64,000 nt of DNA from NCBI GenBank assembly GCA_018657955.1, contig JABHWD010000015.1, positions 1 to 64,000 on the forward strand. Direction: 5' to 3'. Below, piece by piece: positions 40,687-50,374 of the stretch (positions within the stretch are counted from its first letter, which is position 1; each line of letters opens with the position of its first letter). This DNA comes from Flavobacteriaceae bacterium (lineage in GTDB: Bacteria; Bacteroidota; Bacteroidia; Flavobacteriales; Flavobacteriaceae). The translations under genes were made by a program, and so were the position numbers. The notes under the pieces were generated by a model. That model ran no database searches, was not told the DNA's origin, and saw only the letters and a program-made list of their open reading frames with translations.

Positions 40687-41400
40687 ATGACTAACCTAAG
40701 TGTTAATATAAATAAAATAGCGACTCTAAGGAATGCTAGAGGAGGTGATTACCCAAATCTTATAAATTTTGCCAAGAAAATACAATCCTTTGGAGCAGAC
40801 GGAATAACTGTTCACCCAAGGCCAGATGAAAGACATATAAAATACTCAGATGTTTATGATCTAAAACCAGTTATTTATAAAGAATTTAATATTGAAGGGA
40901 ACCCAATCAAAAAATTTATTGATATGGTAATTGACATTAAACCAAATCAAGTTACTTTAGTTCCTGATGCTGAATCTGATTTAACTTCATCTGCTGGCTG
41001 GAACACTATAAAACATAAAAATTATTTAAAAGAAGTAGTATCAGAATTTAATTCTCATGGAATAAGAACATCAATTTTTTTAGATCCTGAACTGAAATAT
41101 ATTGAATCTGCCAAGGAAATAGGTGCTGATAGGATTGAATTATACACCGAAGATTTTGCAAAGAATTATAAAATAAATAAAGAAAAAGCTATAGAGCAAT
41201 ATATAAGATGTGCTAAACTTATTAATGAAATGGGGATTGGACTTAATGCCGGCCATGACTTGTCATTAAAGAATATATCATTTTTTAAAAACAATATTGA
41301 AAATTTGCTTGAAGTTTCTATTGGTCATGCATTAATTACTGAGGGTTTAGACATAGGGATTGAAGCTGTTATAAAAAAATACCTATCATATCTTAAATAA
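40687..41400 (+). CDS. pdxJ: Pyridoxine 5'-phosphate synthase
   Basis: LSVNINKIATLRNARGGDYPNL, GADGITVHPRPDERHI, GLNAGHDLS. Confidence 0.96.
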   Translation: MTNLSVNINKIATLRNARGGDYPNLINFAKKIQSFGADGITVHPRPDERHIKYSDVYDLKPVIYKEFNIEGNPIKKFIDMVIDIKPNQVTLVPDAESDLTSSAGWNTIKHKNYLKEVVSEFNSHGIRTSIFLDPELKYIESAKEIGADRIELYTEDFAKNYKINKEKAIEQYIRCAKLINEMGIGLNAGHDLSLKNISFFKNNIENLLEVSIGHALITEGLDIGIEAVIKKYLSYLK

Positions 41401-42177
41401 ATGTTATTACATTCAAACATTATAGGTGAGGGAAACAATATAGTAGTTATTCTGCACGGTCTTTTTGGTTCTGGAGATAATTGGAAAACATATGCAAACA
41501 AATTAAAACCTGAAGGATTTTGTATTCATCTAATAGACCAAAGAAATCACGGTAGAAGTTTTCATAGCAATGAATTCAATTATGATCTTCTTGTCAAGGA
41601 CTTAAAATATTATTTAGATCATAATAAAATTGATAATTGTGTTTTGATAGGCCATTCAATGGGAGGAAAAACAGCAATGAATTTTGCCTTACAATATTCT
41701 AGATATGTTTCAGATTTAATTATCATTGATATAGCTCCTAAACGCTATCCTATTCATCATGATAAAATTATTGAAGCTTTAGCCTCCTTTAATTTAGAAT
41801 CAATTTCCTCTAGGAGAGAAGTTGACCAGAAATTATCAAATTATATTGATGATATTCTGCTGAAAAATTTTTTACTAAAAAACCTTTATTGGATTGATAA
41901 AAATAAACTTGCTTTCAGGTTTAATTTACTTTCATTATCTAATAATATATCTAATGTAGGCGAAAGAGTAAAACATGAATCTAAATTTTTAAACAACACA
42001 TTGTTCCTCAAAGGAGAATATTCTAATTATATAGATGACAATGATAAGACTGAAATAACAAAATATTTCCCTAAAGCTTCAATTTTAACAGTCCCAGATT
42101 CAAATCATTGGGTGCATGTTGATAATCCAGATAATTTTTTTGATACAATTCTAGATTTTATCAAAGATAAATACTAG
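41401..42177 (+). CDS. Alpha/beta hydrolase (YbfF-like)
   Basis: VVILHGLFGSGDNWKTYA, DQRNHGRS, GHSMGGKTAMNFAL. Confidence 0.92.
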   Translation: MLLHSNIIGEGNNIVVILHGLFGSGDNWKTYANKLKPEGFCIHLIDQRNHGRSFHSNEFNYDLLVKDLKYYLDHNKIDNCVLIGHSMGGKTAMNFALQYSRYVSDLIIIDIAPKRYPIHHDKIIEALASFNLESISSRREVDQKLSNYIDDILLKNFLLKNLYWIDKNKLAFRFNLLSLSNNISNVGERVKHESKFLNNTLFLKGEYSNYIDDNDKTEITKYFPKASILTVPDSNHWVHVDNPDNFFDTILDFIKDKY

Positions 42178-42185
42178 TAATTAAC

Positions 42186-42216
42186 TTTGATGCATTTTAA
42201 AAAAAGTGTATTTTCG
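42186..42216 (+). promoter_or_regulatory. Bacteroidota-type promoter for trigger factor
   Basis: TTTG (42186-42189) - N19 - TATTTTCG (42209-42216). Confidence 0.65.
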
Positions 42217-42239
42217 CAAACCTATTTTTTACCTCTGCA

Positions 42240-43562
42240 ATGAACATAACATCTAACTATATTGATAAGCTTAACGGCAAAATAACAATTGAAGTTGACA
42301 AAAAAGATTACACTAAACAAGTAAATACTGTATTACAGAAATATTCACAAACTGCAAATGTTCCTGGATTCAGAAAAGGTCATGTTCCAATGGGTTTAAT
42401 AAAAAAACAATATGGCAAGGCTGTTATCATGGATGAGGTAAACAAGCTTATAGACAAGGAATTAAGAGGCTACATAAAAGACAAGGAAATAGACATGCTA
42501 GGAGGCCCTATTCCTGTACCTCAAGACAATATTAATTGGGATTCCGATAAAATAACTTTTGAATTTGAAGTAGGATTAACACCAAAATTTGATGTTAAAT
42601 TAAAATTTAAAAAACCTATTATAAATTATATTGTTAAAGCAGATGAAAAAATGATTAATGAGCAGCTAAGTAGTATTCAAAAGCAATATGGTAAACTAAC
42701 GATTAAAAAAAAGATTGAAAAAGATTGTGATATTACAGGCGTCTTTACTTATGAAGATGAAATTAATAATAAGTCAACTTTCAATTTAAATAGAATTAAG
42801 GAAAAAACAGTTATAAAAAAACTTTTAGGATTAAAAGTTGGTGAATCTGTAACACTTGGAACTAAAGATTTATTTGATGATCATCATGAATTAATTCGTT
42901 TACTTAATATCTCTCATGATAGGGCGAAAGATATCGATATAGAGGTCAAGTTAAATATTGAAGAAATTAATTATAAGGAATCAGCAGACTTGGATCAGGA
43001 ATTATTTGATAAAACATATGGAAAGGATATTATAAAAAGTGTAACTGAATTAAAAGATAAGATTTCTCATGATATTGAAAAACAGTTTATTAATCAGACC
43101 GATCAAAAACTAATGAATGATGTTATAGAATATTTAATTGAGAATACTAAATTCAAGCTACCTTCAGAATTTTTAACTAAATGGATCAAGATTAATTCAG
43201 AAAAGAAAATTAATGATGAAGAGGCGAAAGAAGAATATGAGAAATCTGAAAAAGGCATGAAATACCAATTAATAGAAAGCAAATTAGTAACTGATAATAA
43301 TTTACAAGTTAATTTTGAGGACTTAAAATCTTATGCAGGGGATTTAGTCAAGGCTCAAATGAATCAGCATGGTCAATCTAATCCTTCTGATAAGGAGTTA
43401 GATGATATAGTCGCAAGAGTTTTACAAAATAAAGAAGAAATTAAAAGGTTAACAGAGCAATTAACCAGCAATAGGATATTAACTTTCTTTAAAGAGAATT
43501 CTAATATTAAAACAAAAGAATTATCCTATGAAAAGTTCATAAAAGAAGCATATTCTTCCTAA
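42240..43562 (+). CDS. tig: Trigger factor
   Basis: QTANVPGFRKGHVPMGLIKKQYG; Tig C-terminal domain. Confidence 0.92.
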   Translation: MNITSNYIDKLNGKITIEVDKKDYTKQVNTVLQKYSQTANVPGFRKGHVPMGLIKKQYGKAVIMDEVNKLIDKELRGYIKDKEIDMLGGPIPVPQDNINWDSDKITFEFEVGLTPKFDVKLKFKKPIINYIVKADEKMINEQLSSIQKQYGKLTIKKKIEKDCDITGVFTYEDEINNKSTFNLNRIKEKTVIKKLLGLKVGESVTLGTKDLFDDHHELIRLLNISHDRAKDIDIEVKLNIEEINYKESADLDQELFDKTYGKDIIKSVTELKDKISHDIEKQFINQTDQKLMNDVIEYLIENTKFKLPSEFLTKWIKINSEKKINDEEAKEEYEKSEKGMKYQLIESKLVTDNNLQVNFEDLKSYAGDLVKAQMNQHGQSNPSDKELDDIVARVLQNKEEIKRLTEQLTSNRILTFFKENSNIKTKELSYEKFIKEAYSS

Positions 43563-43604
43563 TTTAAAATTACTATATTTATAAATAAATAATTGAATAG
43601 ATAA

Positions 43605-44291
43605 ATGGATTTTGCCAAAGAATTTGAAAAATTTGCCACTAAAGATCAAGGAATAAGCAGTACTTATTATAACAAAATAATAAGCAGTATGTATCCTGTT
43701 GGAAATCCTGTTGGACTCACTCCAAATATTATTGAGGAACGACCAATGAATATAGCCATATTTGATGTCTTTTCAAGATTAATGATGGATAGAATAATTT
43801 TTTTAGGAACTGGAATAAATGATCAAGTAGCAAATATTATACAAGCTCAATTATTGTTTTTAGAAAGTACAGATTCATCTAAGGATATTCAGATTTATAT
43901 TAATTCCCCAGGTGGAGGGGTTTATGCTGGACTAGGAATTTATGACACTATGCAATTGATAAAACCTAATGTAGCTACAATATGTACTGGAATGGCAGCT
44001 TCAATGGGAGCAGTGCTTTTGTGTGCTGGAGAAAAAGGCAAAAGAAGTGGATTAACTCATTCAAGAGTTATGATACACCAGCCTCTTGGAGGTGCTCAGG
44101 GTCAAGCAAGTGATATTGAAATTACCGCTAAGGAAATAGTAACTCTAAAGGAAGAGCTGTATAAGATTATTAGCAAACATACTGGGCAGGATTATAAAAA
44201 GGTGTATGCAGATAGTGATAGAGATTATTGGATGAAATCTGATAAGGCTATTGAATATGGAATGATAGATGAAATATTAACTAAAGAATAA
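43605..44291 (+). CDS. clpP: ATP-dependent Clp protease proteolytic subunit
   Basis: [40 protein letters not shown]. Confidence 0.97.
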   Translation: MDFAKEFEKFATKDQGISSTYYNKIISSMYPVGNPVGLTPNIIEERPMNIAIFDVFSRLMMDRIIFLGTGINDQVANIIQAQLLFLESTDSSKDIQIYINSPGGGVYAGLGIYDTMQLIKPNVATICTGMAASMGAVLLCAGEKGKRSGLTHSRVMIHQPLGGAQGQASDIEITAKEIVTLKEELYKIISKHTGQDYKKVYADSDRDYWMKSDKAIEYGMIDEILTKE

Positions 44292-44299
44292 ATTCTTCA

Positions 44300-45523
44300 A
44301 TGAGTAAGTCTGAGCTACACTGTTCTTTTTGTGGTAAGAAAAAAGCTGAGACAGTTTTGTTAGTTGCTGGAATAGACGCACATATATGTAATGAGTGTAT
44401 CGAGCAAGCAAATGGGATTATTCTCCAAGAATCAAAACAAGAAAAAACAACTGAATCAAAAGATTCTGAGTTATTGAAGCCTCAACAAATTAAAAGTTTC
44501 TTAGACGACTATATTATTGGACAAGATCACACAAAAAAAATTATTTCTGTATCTGTATATAATCATTATAAAAGAATAAACCAATTAGCATCAGATGAAA
44601 TTGAAATAGAAAAAAGTAATATCATCATGGTTGGTAAAACAGGGACTGGAAAAACATTGATTGCAAAAACAATTGCAAAGATGTTAGATGTTCCTTTAGC
44701 TATTGTTGATGCAACAGTTCTTACCGAAGCTGGATATGTCGGTGAAGATGTTGAAGGAATATTAACTAAACTTTTACAAGCGGCAGATTACAATATTGAA
44801 AAAACTGAGAAAGGAATTGTATTCATTGATGAGATTGATAAAATAGCGAGAAAAAGTGACAACCCCTCCATTACTAGAGATGTTTCTGGAGAAGGAGTCC
44901 AACAAGCGTTATTAAAATTATTAGAGGGTACTATAGTAAATGTCCCACCAAAAGGAGGAAGAAAACATCCAGATCAGAAATTTATTGAGATTAATACTGA
45001 AAAAATATTATTCATTGCAGGAGGAGCCTTTGATGGAATTGAAAAATTAATTTCAAAAAGATTAAATCTAAATGTAATTGGATACAAGTCTATTAAGGTA
45101 GATGCTATATCAAATCAAAATATACTCCAATTTATTAACCCTAAAGATTTGAAGGGATTTGGATTAATACCTGAAATAATTGGTAGACTACCAGTGGTAA
45201 CTTACATGGATCCTTTAAGCAAAGATGCACTTAGAAAAATACTAACAGAACCAAAAAATGCTCTCATTAAACAATTCATTAAATTATTTGAAATGGATGG
45301 AATAGAATTAAAGTTTGATGAATCAGCATTAGATCTTATAGTTGAGAAAGCTGTTGATTATAATTTAGGAGCAAGAGGACTTAGATCTCTATGTGAAGAA
45401 ATTTTAAATGACGGAATGTTTAATTTGCCTGGGAGTGATAAGAAAAAACTACATATTACTAAAAGATATGCAAATGAACAATTATCAAGAATTAGTTTAG
45501 AAAAATTAAAGGCTGCATCTTAG
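44300..45523 (+). CDS. clpX: ATP-dependent Clp protease ATP-binding subunit ClpX
   Basis: N-terminal Cys4 zinc finger CSFCGKKK...[34 protein letters not shown]. Confidence 0.97.
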   Translation: MSKSELHCSFCGKKKAETVLLVAGIDAHICNECIEQANGIILQESKQEKTTESKDSELLKPQQIKSFLDDYIIGQDHTKKIISVSVYNHYKRINQLASDEIEIEKSNIIMVGKTGTGKTLIAKTIAKMLDVPLAIVDATVLTEAGYVGEDVEGILTKLLQAADYNIEKTEKGIVFIDEIDKIARKSDNPSITRDVSGEGVQQALLKLLEGTIVNVPPKGGRKHPDQKFIEINTEKILFIAGGAFDGIEKLISKRLNLNVIGYKSIKVDAISNQNILQFINPKDLKGFGLIPEIIGRLPVVTYMDPLSKDALRKILTEPKNALIKQFIKLFEMDGIELKFDESALDLIVEKAVDYNLGARGLRSLCEEILNDGMFNLPGSDKKKLHITKRYANEQLSRISLEKLKAAS

Positions 45524-47055
45524 CCATTTAGCTTAATTAATTCTTCAATAAGATCTCTATTGTTAGCCAATCTTGGTACTTTATTTTGACCTCCAATTTT
45601 ATTGTTTTTATTAAGCCATTTAAAGAAAACACCTTTTTTCCCAATTATTACTTTAGGAAGATTAAGTGTAAAATCTTTATATCTCTTTGCTTCATAATCT
45701 GAATTTTCATCTTTTAAAGCATTATCTATTTCCTGTTCAATATTTATATTTTTTGGTATGGAATTTTTGAATTCAACAAACCATTCATGACCCCCTTTTT
45801 CTTTTCCTTTCATAAAAATTGGAGCGACTGTATAATCTACTATTTCTAGATTATTTTTTTTACATATTTTGCTAATGACATTATCAGTATTTTCAATAAT
45901 AACTTCCTCTCCAAAAACATTAATATAATGTTTTGTTCTGCCTGTAACAATAATTTTATATGGGTATTTAGATTTAAATTTTATTGTATCACCAATCTCA
46001 TATCTCCAAAGACCAGCATTTGTTGAAATTAATATAGCGTAGTTTTTATTTAATTCAACATCTTCTAGAGGTATAATTTTTTTTTCTTTGGAGTTGTATG
46101 AAGTCATAGGTATAAATTCATAATAAATACCATAATCTAACATTAACAATAATTCATCTGAATTATTTTCATATTGTATTGCAAAAAACCCTTCAGAGGC
46201 ATTATAGACTTCATAGTACTTCATTTTGTCATTGCCAATTATAGATTTATATTGATTGATATAGGGCTTAAAATTTACACCTCCATGAAAATAAACTTCT
46301 AAATTTGGCCAAATTTCAACAATAGTTTTCTTTTTAGATTCTTCTAATATCCTATTTAATACTACAAGCATCCATGATGGAACTCCTGCAAGACTAGTAA
46401 CATTTTCTGATATAGTTTCATCAATAATTGCTTTTATTTTATCTTCCCAGTCATGAATTAATGTTGTTTTACTACTAGGAGTACTGCCAAATTCAAGCAA
46501 TAAAGGCATATTTTCAATTAAAATTGCAGATAGATCTCCATAATAGGTCCCATTTTTTTTATATGGAGATTTACTTCCTCCAAGCCGTAAGCTTTTCCCA
46601 GTAAACAACATTGAGTCTTCATTATTGTTTAGGTACATGCAAAAAAGATCTTTGCCTGCTGCATAGTGACATTCATCTAAGGATTCTTGACTAACAGGGA
46701 TAAATTTACTTTTAGAATTTGTAGTCCCACTAGATTGAGCAAACCACTTAATTTTACTTGGCCAAAAAATATTATTTTCTCCTTTTCTTGCTCTATTTAT
46801 TTTTTCTGCAAAATCTTCATACTTGAATACAGGGACTCTATTAGAAAATTCTCGGTAATTCTTAATAGATTTAAAATCATACTGTTTCCCTATTAATGTA
46901 TCTTTTGCTGTATTTATAAGATTTAATAAAAGATCATTTTGAACTTCATTAGGGTACTTAATAAACAACTCAATTTGATGATGTCTTTTTTTTAAAAACC
47001 AAGAAGCAATTGAATTTATAAATGGATTTGGCACTTTTTCCTTACTTTTATTCAA
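45520..47055 (-). CDS. GH3 auxin-responsive promoter family protein (acyl-adenylating)
   Basis: [62 protein letters not shown]. Confidence 0.92.
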   Translation of the reverse strand: MNKSKEKVPNPFINSIASWFLKKRHHQIELFIKYPNEVQNDLLLNLINTAKDTLIGKQYDFKSIKNYREFSNRVPVFKYEDFAEKINRARKGENNIFWPSKIKWFAQSSGTTNSKSKFIPVSQESLDECHYAAGKDLFCMYLNNNEDSMLFTGKSLRLGGSKSPYKKNGTYYGDLSAILIENMPLLLEFGSTPSSKTTLIHDWEDKIKAIIDETISENVTSLAGVPSWMLVVLNRILEESKKKTIVEIWPNLEVYFHGGVNFKPYINQYKSIIGNDKMKYYEVYNASEGFFAIQYENNSDELLLMLDYGIYYEFIPMTSYNSKEKKIIPLEDVELNKNYAILISTNAGLWRYEIGDTIKFKSKYPYKIIVTGRTKHYINVFGEEVIIENTDNVISKICKKNNLEIVDYTVAPIFMKGKEKGGHEWFVEFKNSIPKNINIEQEIDNALKDENSDYEAKRYKDFTLNLPKVIIGKKGVFFKWLNKNNKIGGQNKVPRLANNRDLIEELIKLNG

Positions 47056-47101
47056 CTAAAATTAGCAAATTTTCATGCATTTTCGAGGTGTAATACAAAA
47101 A

Positions 47102-47866
47102 ATGATTTCTGAATTTGATAATCCTGTAAGGTATTATTTGAATTTTGAAGATGATATGCTATGCATGAATCAATTATTAAATAAGGAGATAAAAATAAGT
47201 ACTACAGGTTATCAATGTCTCTCATGTAATTCAGATATTGAAATATATAGACAGGGGTTTTGTAAAAATTGTTTCTTTGAAGTACCACAGGCTGCTGATT
47301 GGATAATTAAACCTGAATTAAGTAAGGCTCATTTAAATATTGAAGAGCGTGATCTTGATTACGAAAAAGAGATTCAACTTCACCCTCACATTGTATATTT
47401 AGCCAATACAGGAAATATAAAGGTTGGAGTAACAAGAAAAAGTCAGACTCCATACAGATGGATTGATCAAGGAGCACATCAGGCTATCGAAATATTAGAA
47501 GTTCCTAACAGATATCTAGCAGGCGTTGCTGAGGTAGCAATCAAAAAATATATTTCTGATAAAACAAATTGGCGAAAAATGCTAATTAATGAAAATAGAA
47601 CAGAAAATATTATAAATTACAAAAATCAAGTTAAAAATTTCATTCCGAATCATTTAATACATTACTTTATAGAAAAGGATAATATAATTGATATAAATTT
47701 CCCAATAATAGAATCCCCATCTAAACCAGAATCTTTAAAATTGAAAAATGGTGAAGAGATTAAAGGAGTTTTAAAAGGTATTAAAGGTCAATATTTAATG
47801 TTTGAAGAAAATAAAGTTTTGAATGTTAGAGCGCATGAGGGATATTTAATCCAAATTTCTCTCTAA
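47102..47866 (+). CDS. DUF2797 family protein
   Basis: CLSCNSDIEIYRQGFCKNCFFEVPQAADWI, NTGNIKVGVTRKSQTPYRWIDQGA; ATG 47102 preferred to ATG 47075. Confidence 0.88.
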   Translation: MISEFDNPVRYYLNFEDDMLCMNQLLNKEIKISTTGYQCLSCNSDIEIYRQGFCKNCFFEVPQAADWIIKPELSKAHLNIEERDLDYEKEIQLHPHIVYLANTGNIKVGVTRKSQTPYRWIDQGAHQAIEILEVPNRYLAGVAEVAIKKYISDKTNWRKMLINENRTENIINYKNQVKNFIPNHLIHYFIEKDNIIDINFPIIESPSKPESLKLKNGEEIKGVLKGIKGQYLMFEENKVLNVRAHEGYLIQISL

Positions 47867-48567
47867 TCAATATTAATTTCTTCATTTATTTTTAGCTTAA
47901 ATTTTCTTCTGAACAAATATACTCCTAGATATAGAAATGGTGTGTCAATTATTGCAATGAGAACTTTAAATAGAAATCCTGAAATTAACAAACCTACAAA
48001 CTGATCCCACATGAGGACATTTGACAAACATAAAAGAAGAATAATTGTAAAGGTGTCAATAAATTGTGAGAAAAATGTAGAAAAGTTATTTCTTAACCAT
48101 AACATTTTTCCTTTAGTTAGATTTTTCCAAAAATGATAAATTTGTATATCAACATATTGGGCAAACAAATAACTTATCATGCTTGCAAAAACAGCTATAA
48201 TTGTACTTCCAAAAACAGTATTGAATAGTTCGTCATTTACTGGGGATCCATTTATTGCAGGGACTGAATTAGCAACATATATAATCAATATTGAAAAAAT
48301 TGAAGCAAAAATTCCTACAGTTACAATTGAATTAGCTCTTTTCTTTCCATAAATTTCACTTATTAAATCTGTTATTAAAAATGTTATTGGATAAGGAAGT
48401 ATGCCAACGGATAATTCAAACAATTGTTCTCCAAAAATTTTTATTTCAAAGGGATGCCAATAAAAAAATTTTTGAAAAATTAAATTTGAAACGACTAAGG
48501 ATGTTATAAATAGGGATCCTAAAATCAAATATATTTTTTGAGCTAATAATTTATCTTGTTTTTTCAT
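47863..48567 (-). CDS. Queuosine precursor transporter (YhhQ/VUT family)
   Basis: FELSVGILPYPITFLITDLISEIYGKKRAN; start chosen at internal ATG (MKKQDKLLAQKI) because CAAAGATA (minus-strand TATCTTTG) lies just upstream. Confidence 0.88.
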   Translation of the reverse strand: MKKQDKLLAQKIYLILGSLFITSLVVSNLIFQKFFYWHPFEIKIFGEQLFELSVGILPYPITFLITDLISEIYGKKRANSIVTVGIFASIFSILIIYVANSVPAINGSPVNDELFNTVFGSTIIAVFASMISYLFAQYVDIQIYHFWKNLTKGKMLWLRNNFSTFFSQFIDTFTIILLLCLSNVLMWDQFVGLLISGFLFKVLIAIIDTPFLYLGVYLFRRKFKLKINEEINID

Positions 48568-48626
48568 AAATTTTATACAACCAAAGATAATAAATGAATT
48601 TCTTTTATTTAATTTGTTCATAGACT

Positions 48627-49754
48627 ATGAATGATTACAAAAAAACACACATATCAATAGGATCAAATATTGGAGATAAGTTAAAAAATCTTGAAAAGGC
48701 AATAGAATTAATTCATCTAAAGATAGCAGTTATTGAATCTATCTCTAGTATTTATAAGACAGAAGCAATAGGCTTTAAAGGTGAGGATTTTCTAAATATC
48801 TGCATTAGCATATTTTCAAACGAGATCCCTAGCTATATAATGCAAAACTTATTAGATATTGAAAAGATTTTAGGAAGAGTAAGAAATAAAACAAATAAAC
48901 CTGAGTCTAGAATTATAGATATAGATATTATTTTTATCGAGGAGATAGTAATAAACTCTAGTTTGCTACAAGTACCTCATCCGAAAATGCAAAATAGAAA
49001 ATTTGTATTAAAACCATTATTAGAAATAGATCCAAAAATAAATCATCCAATCACTAAAGAAAGCATTCCAGAAATGTTAAGAAATTGCAAAGATACTAGT
49101 CAAGTTAAAAAAACTAATTTAAAAGTCTTCAATCCTAAGAATAACCTAAAAATAAGCAAGTATAAATATATTGCAATAGAGGGAAATATTGGTGCCGGTA
49201 AAACTAGCTTAGCAAAAAAAATAGCAGTTGATTTTAATTCAAAATTAATAATAGAAAGATTTGCAGACAACCCATTTTTACCAAAATTTTATAAGGACCC
49301 TGAAAGATATGCGTTTACTCTTGAGATGTCTTTTTTATCTGAAAGATATCAGCAAATTTCAGAGGACTTATCTCAGCTAAATATTTTTAATGAGCTAATA
49401 ATAAGTGATTATGATATTCACAAATCACTAATTTTTTCGAAAGTAAATTTAAGTGTAGAGGAATTCTCTTTATACAGAAAACTTTTTTATGATATGTATA
49501 AAAAAATTCTTAAACCAGACTTATTTGTCTTTTTAAATCAAGATATACCTAGGCTACAAAAGAATATTAGTAGGAGAGGAAGAGACTATGAAAATAGAAT
49601 TAGCAATGAATATCTTTCAAAAATAAACTCAGGATATTTTGAATTTTTTAGGTCTAGGCCAGATCTTAACATTAAGATAATAGATATAACAAATTTAAAT
49701 TTTGTTGAGAATAGATTGGATTACTTATCAATTCTAGATGAAATAACTAGTTAA
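48627..49754 (+). CDS. folK: Fusion: FolK (HPPK) N-terminal + deoxynucleoside kinase C-terminal
   Basis: SIGSNIGDKLKNLEKAIELI and SRIIDIDIIFIEE (HPPK); then YIAIEGNIGAGKTSLAKKIA (dNK P-loop) and ISRRGRDYE. Confidence 0.9.
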   Translation: MNDYKKTHISIGSNIGDKLKNLEKAIELIHLKIAVIESISSIYKTEAIGFKGEDFLNICISIFSNEIPSYIMQNLLDIEKILGRVRNKTNKPESRIIDIDIIFIEEIVINSSLLQVPHPKMQNRKFVLKPLLEIDPKINHPITKESIPEMLRNCKDTSQVKKTNLKVFNPKNNLKISKYKYIAIEGNIGAGKTSLAKKIAVDFNSKLIIERFADNPFLPKFYKDPERYAFTLEMSFLSERYQQISEDLSQLNIFNELIISDYDIHKSLIFSKVNLSVEEFSLYRKLFYDMYKKILKPDLFVFLNQDIPRLQKNISRRGRDYENRISNEYLSKINSGYFEFFRSRPDLNIKIIDITNLNFVENRLDYLSILDEITS

Positions 49755-50274
49755 TTTTATTATAAATGTCCCATAAAACAATTCCAACTGACACTGATAT
49801 ATTAAATGAGTGCTTAGTGCCATATTGGGGAATTTCAATAACTTCATCGCTCGAATTAATTACTTCTTGAGAAATACCATTAACCTCATTTCCAAAAATA
49901 AATGCATAATTTGCATTTTTTTCATATTTAAAACTATTAAGAGCTGTTGAGTTTTCTACTTGTTCAACTGAAATTATTTTCAAATCAGTTTTTTTTAATG
50001 AATCTACTAGATCTAAGATATTATTATGATATTCCCAGTTAACTGAATCAGTACTTCCCAATGCTGTCTTATGAATATCTTTATTTGGAGGTTTTGCAGT
50101 TATTCCACATAGATAAATTTTATCTATAAGAAAGGCATCAGCAGTTCTAAATATGCTGCCAATATTATTTAGGCTTCTAATGTTATCAAGAATAATTGAA
50201 ACAGGGGTTTTCTTAGAGTTTTTAAATTCTTCAATTGATAATCTATTAAGCTCTATGTTTTTTAATTTTCTCAT
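49747..50274 (-). CDS. TrmH-family (SpoU) RNA methyltransferase
   Basis: VSIILDNIRSLNNIGSIFRTADAFLIDKIYLCG, FGNEVNGIS, IPQYGTKHSFNISVSVGIVLW. Confidence 0.94.
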   Translation of the reverse strand: MRKLKNIELNRLSIEEFKNSKKTPVSIILDNIRSLNNIGSIFRTADAFLIDKIYLCGITAKPPNKDIHKTALGSTDSVNWEYHNNILDLVDSLKKTDLKIISVEQVENSTALNSFKYEKNANYAFIFGNEVNGISQEVINSSDEVIEIPQYGTKHSFNISVSVGIVLWDIYNKIN

Positions 50275-50374
50275 TTGTAATTATTTCTAATAATCAGTTT
50301 TTAAAAAAACAAATATTGGTTACATTAGCAAGGGCTATGTTTATGCAAAAATAATATTAATTAATAAGATTTTC

